Part shown: piece by piece, positions 1-6,552 of the stretch
How positions within the stretch are numbered: the stretch's first letter is position 1
How the letters are laid out: every line of letters begins with the position of its first letter
Source of the DNA: an uncultured Actinomyces sp.
GTDB taxonomy: Bacteria; Actinomycetota; Actinomycetes; Actinomycetales; Actinomycetaceae
Length of the DNA stretch: 11,808 bases
Reading direction: 5' to 3'
NCBI GenBank assembly: GCA_915069725.1
Contig: CAJZFF010000019.1
Span: forward strand, 1 to 11,808
Translations under genes and position numbers: made by a program
Notes under the pieces: model-generated
The model's database searches: none
What the model was told of the DNA's origin: nothing
Seen by the model: the letters and a program-made list of their open reading frames with translations, nothing else

Positions 1-261
1 CCCGATAACGACGTCCGGAGCCCCGCAGTCAGGGGCCCGTCGGTTCCCGCCGCGGCAGACCCGCGTCACGATGTCGCACCTGAGCCGAGCAGGCCTGAGG
101 CCTGGGCGAAGCCGACGTCGCTGGGAACGGAATGGAGATGCGGTGACCCGTCTGCGGGCACCGTCGGCCAGGCTACCCGTTCGCCGCGTCGGGGCGCCAG
201 GGTGGAGGGAGAGGTGAGTGCGTGGTGCTGGACACGCCGAACTCGAACTGTACGGCCCACC
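1..261 (+). CDS. Possible 3' tail of an upstream ORF (weak)
   Basis: The first + frame stays open from the window edge to a TGA at 259-261. It would encode 86 residues rich in Pro, Ala and Arg with no motif I recognise. Third codon positions in the first 70 codons are mostly G or C, as expected for coding sequence here, but the region is GC-rich in all positions and another + frame is also open to 217, so the signal is weak. If real, this is the end of the gene before the pilus locus. It stops about 30 bases before the candidate promoter of the DUF192 gene. It may equally be noncoding. Confidence 0.2.
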
Positions 262-289
262 TGACCCCACGACGATGGGGCGAACGCCC

Positions 290-320
290 CTGACGTTACT
301 CAAGTCGCCCCTTTTACCAT
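290..320 (+). promoter_or_regulatory. Candidate leaderless promoter for the DUF192-tadV pair
   Basis: CTGACG at 290-295 resembles a -35 (TTGACA). TACCAT at 315-320 fits the actinobacterial -10 pattern TANNNT, with a 19-base spacer. The -10 ends eight bases before the ATG at 329, and no Shine-Dalgarno sequence lies in front of that ATG. That arrangement is what a leaderless transcript would show, with transcription starting at or next to the A of the ATG. The spacer is a little long and the call rests on short motifs only. Confidence 0.35.
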
Positions 321-328
321 CACTCATC

Positions 329-775
329 ATGAGTACGACGACACCCACCTGGTCAACCGTTCCGGTAGACGACCTCCCCCACCTCACCGTGAATGGGCGG
401 GACACCGGACTGGCGCTGTGGACCGCACGCACCCGGCGCGAGCGCAACATCGGCCTGCTGGGCACCGACTCGATCGACGGGGCCCTGTGGATCACTCGTT
501 GCAACTGGGTGCACTGCTTCCGCATGCGCCACACGATCGACGTCGTCTATGTGGGGCGCCGCGGGAAGGTCGTCGCAGTGACAACGATGCCTCCCAACCG
601 GATGGGACTGCCGCGACTGCTCGCAACGGCCGTCGTCGAGATGCGGCAGGGAGACGCCTCTCGCCTGGGAATCCGCAGGGGCAGCATCCTGGCAGCAGCT
701 CCCACCGATCCGCCCCCACGGCCCGATCCCGCTTCAACGGGAGCCCAGAACACCATGCTCGGCTCGACCCACTGA
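329..775 (+). CDS. DUF192 family protein
   Basis: A 148-residue protein whose core (about residues 22-125) follows the DUF192 pattern: an early RxRNIGLLG segment (37-45), the F-x-M-R-H-T-I-D-V-V-Y block (64-74) matching the family's W/F-M-K-N-T-x-I-P-L-D, a V-V-x-V-x-x-M-P-P stretch (81-89), and the closing V-E-M-x-x-G-x-x-x-R-L-G-I-R-x-G (103-118). The tail after residue 125 is Pro-rich. The family has no settled biochemical role and is usually a small single-domain protein; this copy shows no clear signal peptide. I chose the ATG at 329 because DUF192 similarity begins after it; an in-frame GTG at 218 would add 37 unconvincing residues. No Shine-Dalgarno precedes it, so it may be leaderless. 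The gene ends 10 bases before tadV, suggesting cotranscription and a possible link to pilus biogenesis, which is inference. Confidence 0.8.
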   Translation: MSTTTPTWSTVPVDDLPHLTVNGRDTGLALWTARTRRERNIGLLGTDSIDGALWITRCNWVHCFRMRHTIDVVYVGRRGKVVAVTTMPPNRMGLPRLLATAVVEMRQGDASRLGIRRGSILAAAPTDPPPRPDPASTGAQNTMLGSTH

Positions 776-785
776 AAGGCCTCCC

Positions 786-1595
786 ATGTCTCCCCAACCT
801 TGGCTGCTCGGCACCGTGGCACTCGCCTCCGTCGTGCTCATCGCCGGCCCCGTCTCGGCATGGACGAGGCGCTACGTGCACGAGCCCCTCAACGACGAGG
901 ACAAGTCCGACGCCGGCGCGCGCTCCGAGACGGCCGCCTCAGAAGACACGGCGGATGGCACCACAGTCAGCGCAGAGAGCACCACCGAGCCACTCTCGGA
1001 AGCCTCAGAGCCTCCCGCCTCGCTTGAGTATCCGACACTCAAGCATCCCGGCCTCCTCGGCACGGCGCCACAAGGACTACTGGCTCTGGCTCTATGCCTT
1101 CTGTGCGCCTGGTGGGGCAGCCGGATAGGCACCACCGCCGCGACGCTCACCGCCATCCCTGTGTACGCGCTGCTCGGATGCGCCGGAAGCGTCGACGCCG
1201 TGGCGCACCTGCTCCCCAACCGCCTGCTGGGCGCCACGACTGCCTGGCTGACCGCATGCGGAGTGGTCGCCGTCGTCCTGGATCCCGACAGGGCGCGTAC
1301 CGCCCTCACCGCGGCACTGTGCGCACTGGTAGTGGGGAGCGTCAGCCTGGCCCTGGCGTATCTCCGCACCGGCCTGGGACTGGGAGACGTCAAGCTCGGC
1401 GCGGTGATCGGTCTGTGGCTGGGGTGGCTCGACCCCTGGATGCTCGCCTTCGGACTGTGCATCGGAGTTTTCCTGGGCGGAATCGCCGCATTGTTCCTGC
1501 TCATCACCCGCCGGGCCTCTCGCAAGGACCCCATGGCCTACGGCCCGTACCTCATCGCAGGAGCCCTGCTCACCTGGCCGCTGGCGATCGTTTGA
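786..1595 (+). CDS. tadV: Prepilin peptidase TadV/CpaA (A24 aspartic protease)
   Basis: A 269-residue polytopic membrane protein that should cleave the leader peptides of Flp and the TadE-like pseudopilins at the cytoplasmic membrane face. Both A24 catalytic motifs are visible: D137 in DAVAHLLPNRL (137-147) and D201 in GLGLGDVKLG (196-205). The conserved P-M-A-Y-G-P-Y-L segment lies near the C-terminus (249-256). Hydrophobic stretches fall at about 6-24, 97-133, 150-165, 172-192, 207-240 and 254-268. There is no N-terminal Cys-rich methylase domain, as usual for the short TadV type. Residues about 35-85 form an acidic, Ser/Thr/Ala-rich low-complexity insert between the first and second membrane segments, longer than in a minimal TadV. 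A Shine-Dalgarno AAAGG (775-779) sits six bases before the ATG. It is the second gene of a pair with DUF192. Confidence 0.9.
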   Translation: MSPQPWLLGTVALASVVLIAGPVSAWTRRYVHEPLNDEDKSDAGARSETAASEDTADGTTVSAESTTEPLSEASEPPASLEYPTLKHPGLLGTAPQGLLALALCLLCAWWGSRIGTTAATLTAIPVYALLGCAGSVDAVAHLLPNRLLGATTAWLTACGVVAVVLDPDRARTALTAALCALVVGSVSLALAYLRTGLGLGDVKLGAVIGLWLGWLDPWMLAFGLCIGVFLGGIAALFLLITRRASRKDPMAYGPYLIAGALLTWPLAIV

Positions 1596-1617
1596 CACAA
1601 GGAGGGAGTCACACCAC

Positions 1618-1668
1618 ATGGTGAGAACTCCACAAAGCCACCAGCACCTCCTCGTGGTACGGTCATAA
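1618..1668 (+). CDS. Candidate 16-residue leader peptide or micro-ORF
   Basis: ATG at 1618 opens 16 codons (MVRTPQSHQHLLVVRS) closed by TAA at 1666. The run AAGGAGGGAG (1599-1608) is one of the strongest ribosome binding sites in the window, and its GGGAG ends nine bases before the ATG. No other start downstream uses this site, which is the main reason to list the ORF. Its stop codon lies inside the TAACGCGTTA palindrome and a second small inverted repeat follows. A regulatory leader for the gene at 1794 is possible. Such a short ORF can also arise by chance. Confidence 0.3.
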   Translation: MVRTPQSHQHLLVVRS

Positions 1669-1687
1669 CGCGTTACCACTTTGTAAC
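1666..1687 (+). repeat. Overlapping palindromes after the micro-ORF
   Basis: TAACGCGTTA (1666-1675) is a perfect 10-base palindrome. GTTAC (1672-1676) and GTAAC (1683-1687) form an inverted repeat around CACTTT. The two share bases, so as RNA they would be alternatives, and as DNA they could be an operator for a dimeric regulator, possibly the response regulator encoded in the same operon. No function can be assigned from sequence alone. Confidence 0.35.
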
Positions 1688-1759
1688 CTTTAGGCGTGGC
1701 GCGGACCACCATTGACAACTCCGCCGCCCCCTCGCCCGACTTCCCGCCCCATCGACTCC

Positions 1760-1787
1760 GCCCCTTACGGGGCAAGACAACGTAAGG
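1760..1787 (+). promoter_or_regulatory. Hairpin sequestering the RBS of the 1794 gene, with alternative fold
   Basis: CCTTACG (1763-1769) is perfectly complementary to CGTAAGG (1781-1787), which contains the AAGG Shine-Dalgarno of the gene starting at 1794. A competing hairpin, GCCCC (1760-1764) with GGGGC (1769-1773) around the loop TTAC, uses part of the same left arm and would free the ribosome binding site. Two mutually exclusive stems of this kind are compatible with translational control at the head of the tad run. Confidence 0.4.
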
Positions 1788-1793
1788 CCTCTC

Positions 1794-2579
1794 ATGCTTG
1801 TGCTCACCGGCTCCCGGTCCCACCCGGACGCGACCAAGGATTGGGATATGGGCCAGGCCGCCGCGCTCCTGCAGCAGGTGGGCCAAGGACCGGCCCTACT
1901 GCTGTGCCGCGCCGGGGAGGATGAGCACGCGGCTCGCACCGTTCGGGGGATACTCAAGCGCAAGGACCTCGGCATCCTGGCACTGAATGAGCCAGAGACC
2001 CGCTTCCGCGCCCTGGGCTACTGCCTTCTACAGCTTCACTCCCGGGTCTACGGTCAGGCACAGGTCGTCGTCGACGCGTTGCGGCCGGCACTGCGCACCA
2101 GAGTGGCTCTCAGCTCCGTCAGTAAGCTTACCAACCCGTCGCCGACGATCGGGCAGCACCTGCAGTCGATGGTGCCGGGCTCTCGTTTCACCTTGGACCT
2201 GGGTGAGGCACAAGGCCGTGTCACCAAGGTCAAGAACGTGGTCTGGGACAAGCCACCTCAGGGAAGTCTGGCGATCTGGGCAGCCGACGACGAGCAGAAC
2301 CGCGTCACGGGTGCCCTGGCCTCCCTGGGGCTTCACCGGGAACCTCTGCTCCCCATGTCCCACACCTGGCCGGCCAAGTCATGGGCGGAGATGACCATGC
2401 TCATCACCGACCCCGGCCCTCTTGTCTCGCAGGCACTGGCACCCTTCGCCCAGACCTACTGCCCCTACTGCGGTCAGATGGCCGTCCCACAGGGCTGTCT
2501 CCTGTGCGGCACCTGGCCCAACGTGCCTGTGCAGGCGCCCCGTACTTCCGCCCCCCACCCAGTCAAGGAGTCCAGATGA
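1794..2579 (+). CDS. Unrecognised protein with C-terminal zinc ribbon, in tad operon
   Basis: A 261-residue soluble protein that I cannot assign to a named family. Residues 1-205 look like a mixed alpha/beta domain without transmembrane segments or a signal peptide. Near the C-terminus CPYCG (223-227) and CLLCG (235-239) form a four-cysteine knuckle pair (C223, C226, C235, C238), a typical zinc ribbon. The last 20 residues are Pro-rich and probably disordered. The ATG at 1794 is supported by AAGG (1784-1787), six bases upstream. The gene ends in an ATGA overlap with cpaB, so the two are translationally coupled. Its place as first gene of the coupled tad run argues for a role in pilus assembly or its control, for example as a cytoplasmic partner of TadZ or TadA. 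That is inference from position only. Confidence 0.75.
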   Translation: MLVLTGSRSHPDATKDWDMGQAAALLQQVGQGPALLLCRAGEDEHAARTVRGILKRKDLGILALNEPETRFRALGYCLLQLHSRVYGQAQVVVDALRPALRTRVALSSVSKLTNPSPTIGQHLQSMVPGSRFTLDLGEAQGRVTKVKNVVWDKPPQGSLAIWAADDEQNRVTGALASLGLHREPLLPMSHTWPAKSWAEMTMLITDPGPLVSQALAPFAQTYCPYCGQMAVPQGCLLCGTWPNVPVQAPRTSAPHPVKESR

Positions 2580-3295
2580 ATCCGCGTCAACGGCGAGGCG
2601 TCCTGCTCATCCTCGTCACGGTCCTCGGAGCAGTGGTCACCTTCGTAGCCATGTTCAGCTACGTCCAGTCGATCTCCTCTCAGGTCGGCCCGATGACGAC
2701 CGTTCTCAAGCTGTCGCAGCAGGTGACCGAGCTCAAGGAGGTCACTGCGGCTGACGTGGTCACCGAGCAGGTTCCCAAGCGATGGGTTCCCGAAGACGCC
2801 ATACATGACGTCAATGACCTCAAGGGCAAGGTCGCGGCAGCAACCTTGAACAAGGGCGCGGTGCTGCAGACCAGCATGCTTCAGGATCCTCCGCAGCTGA
2901 CGGAGGGATATCGCGAGGTGTCGATCATGATCGACGCCGAGACCGGCGTCGCCGGCAAGGTCACTCCGGGCTCCCGCGTCGACATCGTCTCCACGGTGGA
3001 GAACCCCGATACCAAGGCGCAGAAGTCGGAGTTCATCGTTCAGAACGCGCTTATCACCGAGGTCGGCGTGACCACGAAGGTTCAGGACAAGGACGAGAAC
3101 GGGAACTTCTCCGAGGAGAAGGACAGTGTGCCGGTGACCTTCTCGCTGACGCCTGAGCAGTCCCTCAAGCTCGCCTACGCCGAGAGCTTCTCGAAGAAGG
3201 TCCGCCTCCTGCTGCGCCGCGACGGCGACCAGGGCACTGCCCAGACCCCGGAGTACTCCGCCAACCCCGGAACCCCTGCTCAAGGAGCGAACTGA
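2576..3295 (+). CDS. cpaB: Flp pilus assembly protein CpaB/RcpC (SAF domain)
   Basis: A 239-residue protein with a basic N-terminus, one membrane segment at about 8-30, then a SAF-type domain (about 45-102) with the typical pattern of residues entering after V56 (TAADVVTEQVP) and the N-K-G-A-V-L-Q-T-S-M-L segment (92-102). A second domain (about 111-216, RcpC/CpaB C-terminal type) contains G-S-R-V-D-I-V-S (132-139). The Gly/Pro/Gln-rich tail after 217 looks disordered. In diderms CpaB works with the secretin in the periplasm; here no secretin gene is seen, so it more likely acts at the outer membrane face or in the wall zone. AAGGAG (2565-2570) lies five bases before the ATG, which overlaps the previous stop (ATGA). 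Longer in-frame starts upstream would lie inside the preceding gene and are not credible. Confidence 0.85.
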   Translation: MNPRQRRGVLLILVTVLGAVVTFVAMFSYVQSISSQVGPMTTVLKLSQQVTELKEVTAADVVTEQVPKRWVPEDAIHDVNDLKGKVAAATLNKGAVLQTSMLQDPPQLTEGYREVSIMIDAETGVAGKVTPGSRVDIVSTVENPDTKAQKSEFIVQNALITEVGVTTKVQDKDENGNFSEEKDSVPVTFSLTPEQSLKLAYAESFSKKVRLLLRRDGDQGTAQTPEYSANPGTPAQGAN

Positions 3296-4827
3296 TGCAG
3301 TACCTAGTGACCGATCATGAGGAGACCCGTCAGCAGGTACTGGCAGCAATGTCCGAGGCCGAGGGGCTTGGCGAGGTTCGTACCGTCGCCTCGCCTGAGA
3401 AGCTCAGAGAGCTTCTGGAACCGGAGGTCACATCGTGCATCCTGGTTGATGAGGCGCTGGAGGGGCGAATCGCCCTGCCCATCATTCAAGAGCTCTCCCG
3501 CACCTACCCCCTCATTCCCGTTGTTCTGCTGAGCAGGGCCCGTACCTCCGAGAGCGTTGTGGCAGCGATGGACGCCGGAGCACGGACCGTGCTGGCGCTG
3601 CCCTTGTCCCTGGAGGAGATTTCCAACCGTCTGCTCCCGGTCCTGGCGTGGTCGCGTGCGGTTCGCAGTGAGGCCTCGAGCCGGGAGGAGATCACTGCAC
3701 GTCGCCAGGGCACGATCACTGCCGTCGTCGGCGCCAAGGGCGGCGTGGGCACCTCGACCGTCGCGCTCATGGCTGCCGCTCAGCTCGCTCAGGGGGCTCG
3801 CACCTGCCTGGTGGATCTCGATGTCCGCGGTGGCGATCTCGCCGCCATGACCGGGATCTCGGTGCGACGCTCCATCACCGACCTGGCCGACATCGCTGCG
3901 GAGGTCAGCGCCCGGGAGATCTCCGAGGTCATGTACCCCCTCCCCGGTGGGATCGCCCTCCTGCCCGCCCCGGAACAGGGCGAGACCGGTGAGATGCTGA
4001 CGGAATCGGCCACGCGTCAGATCCTCACCATGCTGCGCTACCAGTTCGACCATGTGGTCCTGGACTGCGGCAACCGACTCGACGACATCCTGGCCATGGG
4101 GCTCGACTCCGCCGACCGGGCTCTCATCGTCACGACCCCCGACGCTCCGGCCCTGCGCTCGGTACGCAGGCTGAGCGATGCGCTCGACCGCCTCGATATC
4201 GCTCGTGGACGCCCCTTCGGCCTGGTGGTCAACCTGACCAGCCGGCAACGTGAGATCCAGCCGGCAACCGCGGCGAAGATGACGGGAGTGGCACTGGCCG
4301 CCAGCATTCCCGATCTGACGGCGCAGATCGAGATGGCCGTCAACTCCAACACTCTGCTGACATCACGAGTGCCGGCCATGGCTAAAGCCGCACAGTCCAT
4401 CGCTGGCGCAATCACAGCCGGAACGGCGCCCGGTCCCGCTCCCGACCAGAGTGCAATGGCCGGCTCAACCAAGGCCACGCGACGAGGCCGCAAACGCCGC
4501 CGCTCGCAACGGGGCCAGATCACGGTGGAGTTCCCGGTGGTCTTCGCTCTGGCAACCGTTGCGATTCTGTTGTGCATCCAGGCACTCAGCCTTGGAATCT
4601 CTTACATGTATGCCACCCATGCCGCCAATGAGGCGGCCCACGCCTACGCCATCGGGAAGAGCCCGGGTCAGGTGCAGCAGGAGGTCACCAGCCGCCTGCC
4701 CAACAGCTATGCCGCACGTACCAAGGTGACACGTTCCGGCGCGGACCGGGTCACCGTCACGCTTCCGGTCCTCTCCGTTGTCGATATGAATACCTCCGCA
4801 AGCGCAGGAATCGTCTGGGAGAAGTAA
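3295..4827 (+). CDS. tadZ: TadZ/CpaE ATPase fused to a TadE-like pseudopilin
   Basis: A 510-residue two-part protein. Residues 1-120 form a receiver-like fold with D7 and D52 but without a full phosphorylation pocket. Residues 138-375 are a ParA/MinD-type ATPase: the P-loop GAKGGVGTS (146-154) keeps the early Lys148 but has Thr where MinD has Lys, as is common in CpaE; an A' motif D-L-D (173-175) and Walker B-like V-V-L-D (254-257) follow. TadZ proteins localise the Tad machine. After a linker (376-395) comes a basic leader (396-406), then G407|QITVE412 and a hydrophobic helix (413-436), the hallmark of a TadE-like pseudopilin, and about 70 further residues. No stop separates the two parts. 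The start overlaps the cpaB stop (TGATG) with AAGGAG (3282-3287) seven bases before. The gene overlaps the next start at TAATGA. Confidence 0.85.
   Translation: MQYLVTDHEETRQQVLAAMSEAEGLGEVRTVASPEKLRELLEPEVTSCILVDEALEGRIALPIIQELSRTYPLIPVVLLSRARTSESVVAAMDAGARTVLALPLSLEEISNRLLPVLAWSRAVRSEASSREEITARRQGTITAVVGAKGGVGTSTVALMAAAQLAQGARTCLVDLDVRGGDLAAMTGISVRRSITDLADIAAEVSAREISEVMYPLPGGIALLPAPEQGETGEMLTESATRQILTMLRYQFDHVVLDCGNRLDDILAMGLDSADRALIVTTPDAPALRSVRRLSDALDRLDIARGRPFGLVVNLTSRQREIQPATAAKMTGVALAASIPDLTAQIEMAVNSNTLLTSRVPAMAKAAQSIAGAITAGTAPGPAPDQSAMAGSTKATRRGRKRRRSQRGQITVEFPVVFALATVAILLCIQALSLGISYMYATHAANEAAHAYAIGKSPGQVQQEVTSRLPNSYAARTKVTRSGADRVTVTLPVLSVVDMNTSASAGIVWEK
4456..4827 (+). other. tadE: TadE-like pseudopilin part of the fusion; possible internal start
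   Basis: This is the C-terminal part of the 510-residue ORF, read from the in-frame ATG at 4456 (M388 of the fusion). Translated alone it would be a 123-residue pseudopilin with a perfect short leader: 20 residues, strongly basic, ending in Gly, with Glu at +5 after cleavage. Only a poor purine stretch (AGAG, 4449-4452) lies in front of it, three bases from the ATG, so independent initiation looks weak. Either the fusion is cleaved by TadV at G407 to release both products, or weak internal initiation supplies the pseudopilin. Confidence 0.5.
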
Positions 4828-5243
4828 TGAGTACTACGACCACGGCTACAACCCTCCGTCCTGACCGTCTCGCCTCATCCCCGAAGCGGCTGATCCGTCG
4901 CCTGCGTCACGAGGAGCGAGGTGTCCTTGATATTGAGCTCATCGGTTTCGTGCCGATTCTGGTCCTGGTCACCATGTTCCTCGTTCAAGGCTTTCTCGCC
5001 GTCTCCACAGTGACCTCGGTCAGCGCCGCCGCTCGAGACGGCGCACGCGCAGCCATGCTGGGCCGCTCCCCCGAGCAGGCCGCACATGAGGCGCTACCCG
5101 ACTGGGTGCGCCTGGAATCAGTGTCGGATGGTTGCGGTTCCGGGCACTGTGTCCAGGTCACCGCTCGGGTGCCGATCGGTATCCCAGCCATCACCACTGA
5201 GCACCTCACCGTGACTCGTACGGCCTACTTCCCCGAGGGCTGA
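4827..5243 (+). CDS. tadE: TadE-like pseudopilin (TadE/TadF type)
   Basis: A 138-residue minor pilin-like protein. A basic leader ends at G32, followed by VLDIE with Glu37 at +5 after the expected cleavage, then a long hydrophobic helix (about 38-58). This is the G|xxxxE layout cut by TadV-type peptidases, here with a longer leader of 32 residues. The exported part contains two close cysteines in C-G-S-G-H-C (about 108-113), which could form a disulfide, and an extended C-terminal beta-rich segment. It follows the TadZ-TadE fusion with a TAATGA overlap and GGGAG (4817-4821) five bases before the ATG, so two different pseudopilins are made in tandem, as with TadE and TadF in other Tad loci. 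Which of the two corresponds to TadF cannot be settled here. Confidence 0.8.
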   Translation: MSTTTTATTLRPDRLASSPKRLIRRLRHEERGVLDIELIGFVPILVLVTMFLVQGFLAVSTVTSVSAAARDGARAAMLGRSPEQAAHEALPDWVRLESVSDGCGSGHCVQVTARVPIGIPAITTEHLTVTRTAYFPEG

Positions 5244-5244
5244 G

Positions 5245-6552
5245 ATGGCACTACGAGATCGAGTTGTCCAGCCCCAGGGAGGAAAACGCCAGAGCGCCGG
5301 CAGCAGAGAGGACCTGGTGGCGCTCTACCGGACCCGCCTGCTCAATGAGATCGACCTTGAAGAGGTCGCCGGGCTGGAGCTGGCCCAGCAGCGCGCCCGC
5401 CTGGAGCGGGTACTCTCGCGGCTTCTGTCCCTCGAGGGCCCTGTCATGTCTCCACGCGAGCGGGCCTGGCTCATCAAGCGCGTGATCGACGATGCTGTTG
5501 GCTTGGGAGTGCTCGAGCCCCTCATCGCAGATCATTCCGTCACCGAGATCATGGTCAACGGCCCGGAGGACGTCTTCATCGAGCGATCCGGACGAATCGA
5601 GCGGGTGCCCACCCGCTTCACCTCCGAGGCCGAGCTGTACCAGCTCATTGACCGCATCGTCTCCTCGGTCAACCGCCGGGTGGACGAGTCCAGTCCGATG
5701 GTCGACGCACGCCTGCCCGGAGGAGAACGTGTCAACGTCATCATCCCACCCTTGGCGCTCGACGGCCCCACCATCACCATTCGACGGTTCCCTCAGCCCT
5801 TCCGCCTTCCGGATCTCGTCGCTCGCAACAGCCTGCCGCAGCAGGCCGCCGACCTTCTGGGCGCCCTGGTGGCCGCCCGGTTCAATATTCTCGTCTCCGG
5901 CGGAACCGGTTCCGGCAAAACCACCTTCCTCAACGCGCTGTCCGGAATGATCTCCGATCGAGAGCGGATCATCACCATTGAGGATGCGGCCGAGTTGTCT
6001 CTCCAGCAGCCGCACGTGGTCCGGCTGGAGGCCCGTCCAGCCAATACCGAAGGCACCGGGCAGATCACTATTCGTGATCTCGTGAAAAACTCGCTACGTA
6101 TGCGCCCCGACCGCATCATTGTTGGCGAGGTCCGTGGCGGCGAGACGCTTGACATGCTCCAGGCGATGAACACCGGTCACGAGGGCTCACTGACCACTGT
6201 GCACGCCAACTCCGCCACCGATGCGCTGAGTCGCCTGGAGACGTTGTCCTCCATGTCCGATGTCACGCTCCCGGTCGAAACCGTCAGAGATCAGATCAAC
6301 GGCGCCATCGACATCATTATTCAGCTGGAACGCGACTCCACCGGCATGAGACGGGTCAGCACCATCGAGGCGGTGACCTCCCGTCACCGCGAGAATTACG
6401 CGACCTCACTCATGATGCGTTACGTCCATTCCGCCCAGCGTCATCAAGGATACTTCGAGTTCCACGGCATTTCTCAGGCCATGGCGGACAGGATTCAACA
6501 GCACGGTCTGCAGCTCCCAGCAGGGCTGCCCATTGAGGAGATAGTATCGTGA
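5245..6552 (+). CDS. tadA: Tad secretion ATPase TadA/CpaF (type II/IV secretion family)
   Basis: A 435-residue cytoplasmic hexameric ATPase that powers pilus assembly. The N-terminal region (about 20-205) has the CpaF pattern with V-T-E-I-M-V-N-G-P (99-107) and the R-x-D-x-S-x-P-M-V-D-A-R-L-P-G-G-x-R block (145-162). The ATPase core shows Walker A GGTGSGKT (219-226, Lys225), an Asp box I-T-I-E-D-A-A-E-L (243-251), Walker B R-P-D-R-I-I-V-G-E-V-R-G-G-E (287-300, catalytic-type Glu295), and a His box G-H-E-G-S-L-T-T-V-H-A-N (311-322). Length is normal for the family and no key residue is missing. GAGGG (5235-5239) lies five bases before the ATG, one base after the previous stop. The stop overlaps the GTG start of tadB. 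It is the best-conserved gene of the locus and the surest call. Confidence 0.96.
   Translation: MALRDRVVQPQGGKRQSAGSREDLVALYRTRLLNEIDLEEVAGLELAQQRARLERVLSRLLSLEGPVMSPRERAWLIKRVIDDAVGLGVLEPLIADHSVTEIMVNGPEDVFIERSGRIERVPTRFTSEAELYQLIDRIVSSVNRRVDESSPMVDARLPGGERVNVIIPPLALDGPTITIRRFPQPFRLPDLVARNSLPQQAADLLGALVAARFNILVSGGTGSGKTTFLNALSGMISDRERIITIEDAAELSLQQPHVVRLEARPANTEGTGQITIRDLVKNSLRMRPDRIIVGEVRGGETLDMLQAMNTGHEGSLTTVHANSATDALSRLETLSSMSDVTLPVETVRDQINGAIDIIIQLERDSTGMRRVSTIEAVTSRHRENYATSLMMRYVHSAQRHQGYFEFHGISQAMADRIQQHGLQLPAGLPIEEIVS

Larger units (their letters stand above)
1..328. other. Upstream region without a confident gene
   Basis: Apart from the weak open frame, the region holds a near-palindrome at 90-104 (two 7-base arms, CAGGCCT and AGGCCTG, around a single G) and a small hairpin at 265-280 (CCCCA/TGGGG, six-base loop). 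The hairpin has no T tract, so I do not call it a terminator. A candidate promoter sits at 290-320. I see no tRNA, insertion sequence or attachment-site signature. Confidence 0.5.
1596..1793. other. 198-base gap with micro-ORF and RNA structures
   Basis: This gap separates tadV from the long tad run. It contains a strong purine-rich Shine-Dalgarno (1599-1608), a 16-codon ORF, overlapping short palindromes (1666-1687) and a hairpin covering the next gene's ribosome binding site (1760-1787). I see no T-tract terminator. No convincing promoter is visible either, although a promoter for the large operon would be expected here. Confidence 0.5.

Noticed and set aside
265-280. CCCCA/TGGGG hairpin as a terminator of an upstream gene
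   Set aside because: Only five pairs and no T tract.
418-1128. 236-codon + frame across DUF192 and tadV
   Set aside because: Shadow frame, Arg/Ser/Pro-rich, overlapping two recognisable genes.
1712-1740. Perfect TTGACA at 1712-1717 as a -35 for the tad run
   Set aside because: The 16 to 19 bases downstream are almost pure G/C with no -10-like hexamer.
1092-1886. Minus-strand open frame of 264 codons opposite tadV and the gap
   Set aside because: Low-complexity Gly/Arg/Gln-rich product with no motif; tadV on the + strand has both catalytic aspartates.
3304-4248. Long open frame on the minus strand opposite tadZ (314 codons)
   Set aside because: It lies opposite a gene with clear ATPase motifs, shows no motif of its own, and is what GC-rich third positions generate on the other strand.
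5251-6015. Minus-strand open frame opposite tadA
   Set aside because: Shadow of a gene with all family motifs; no ribosome site or recognisable domain.
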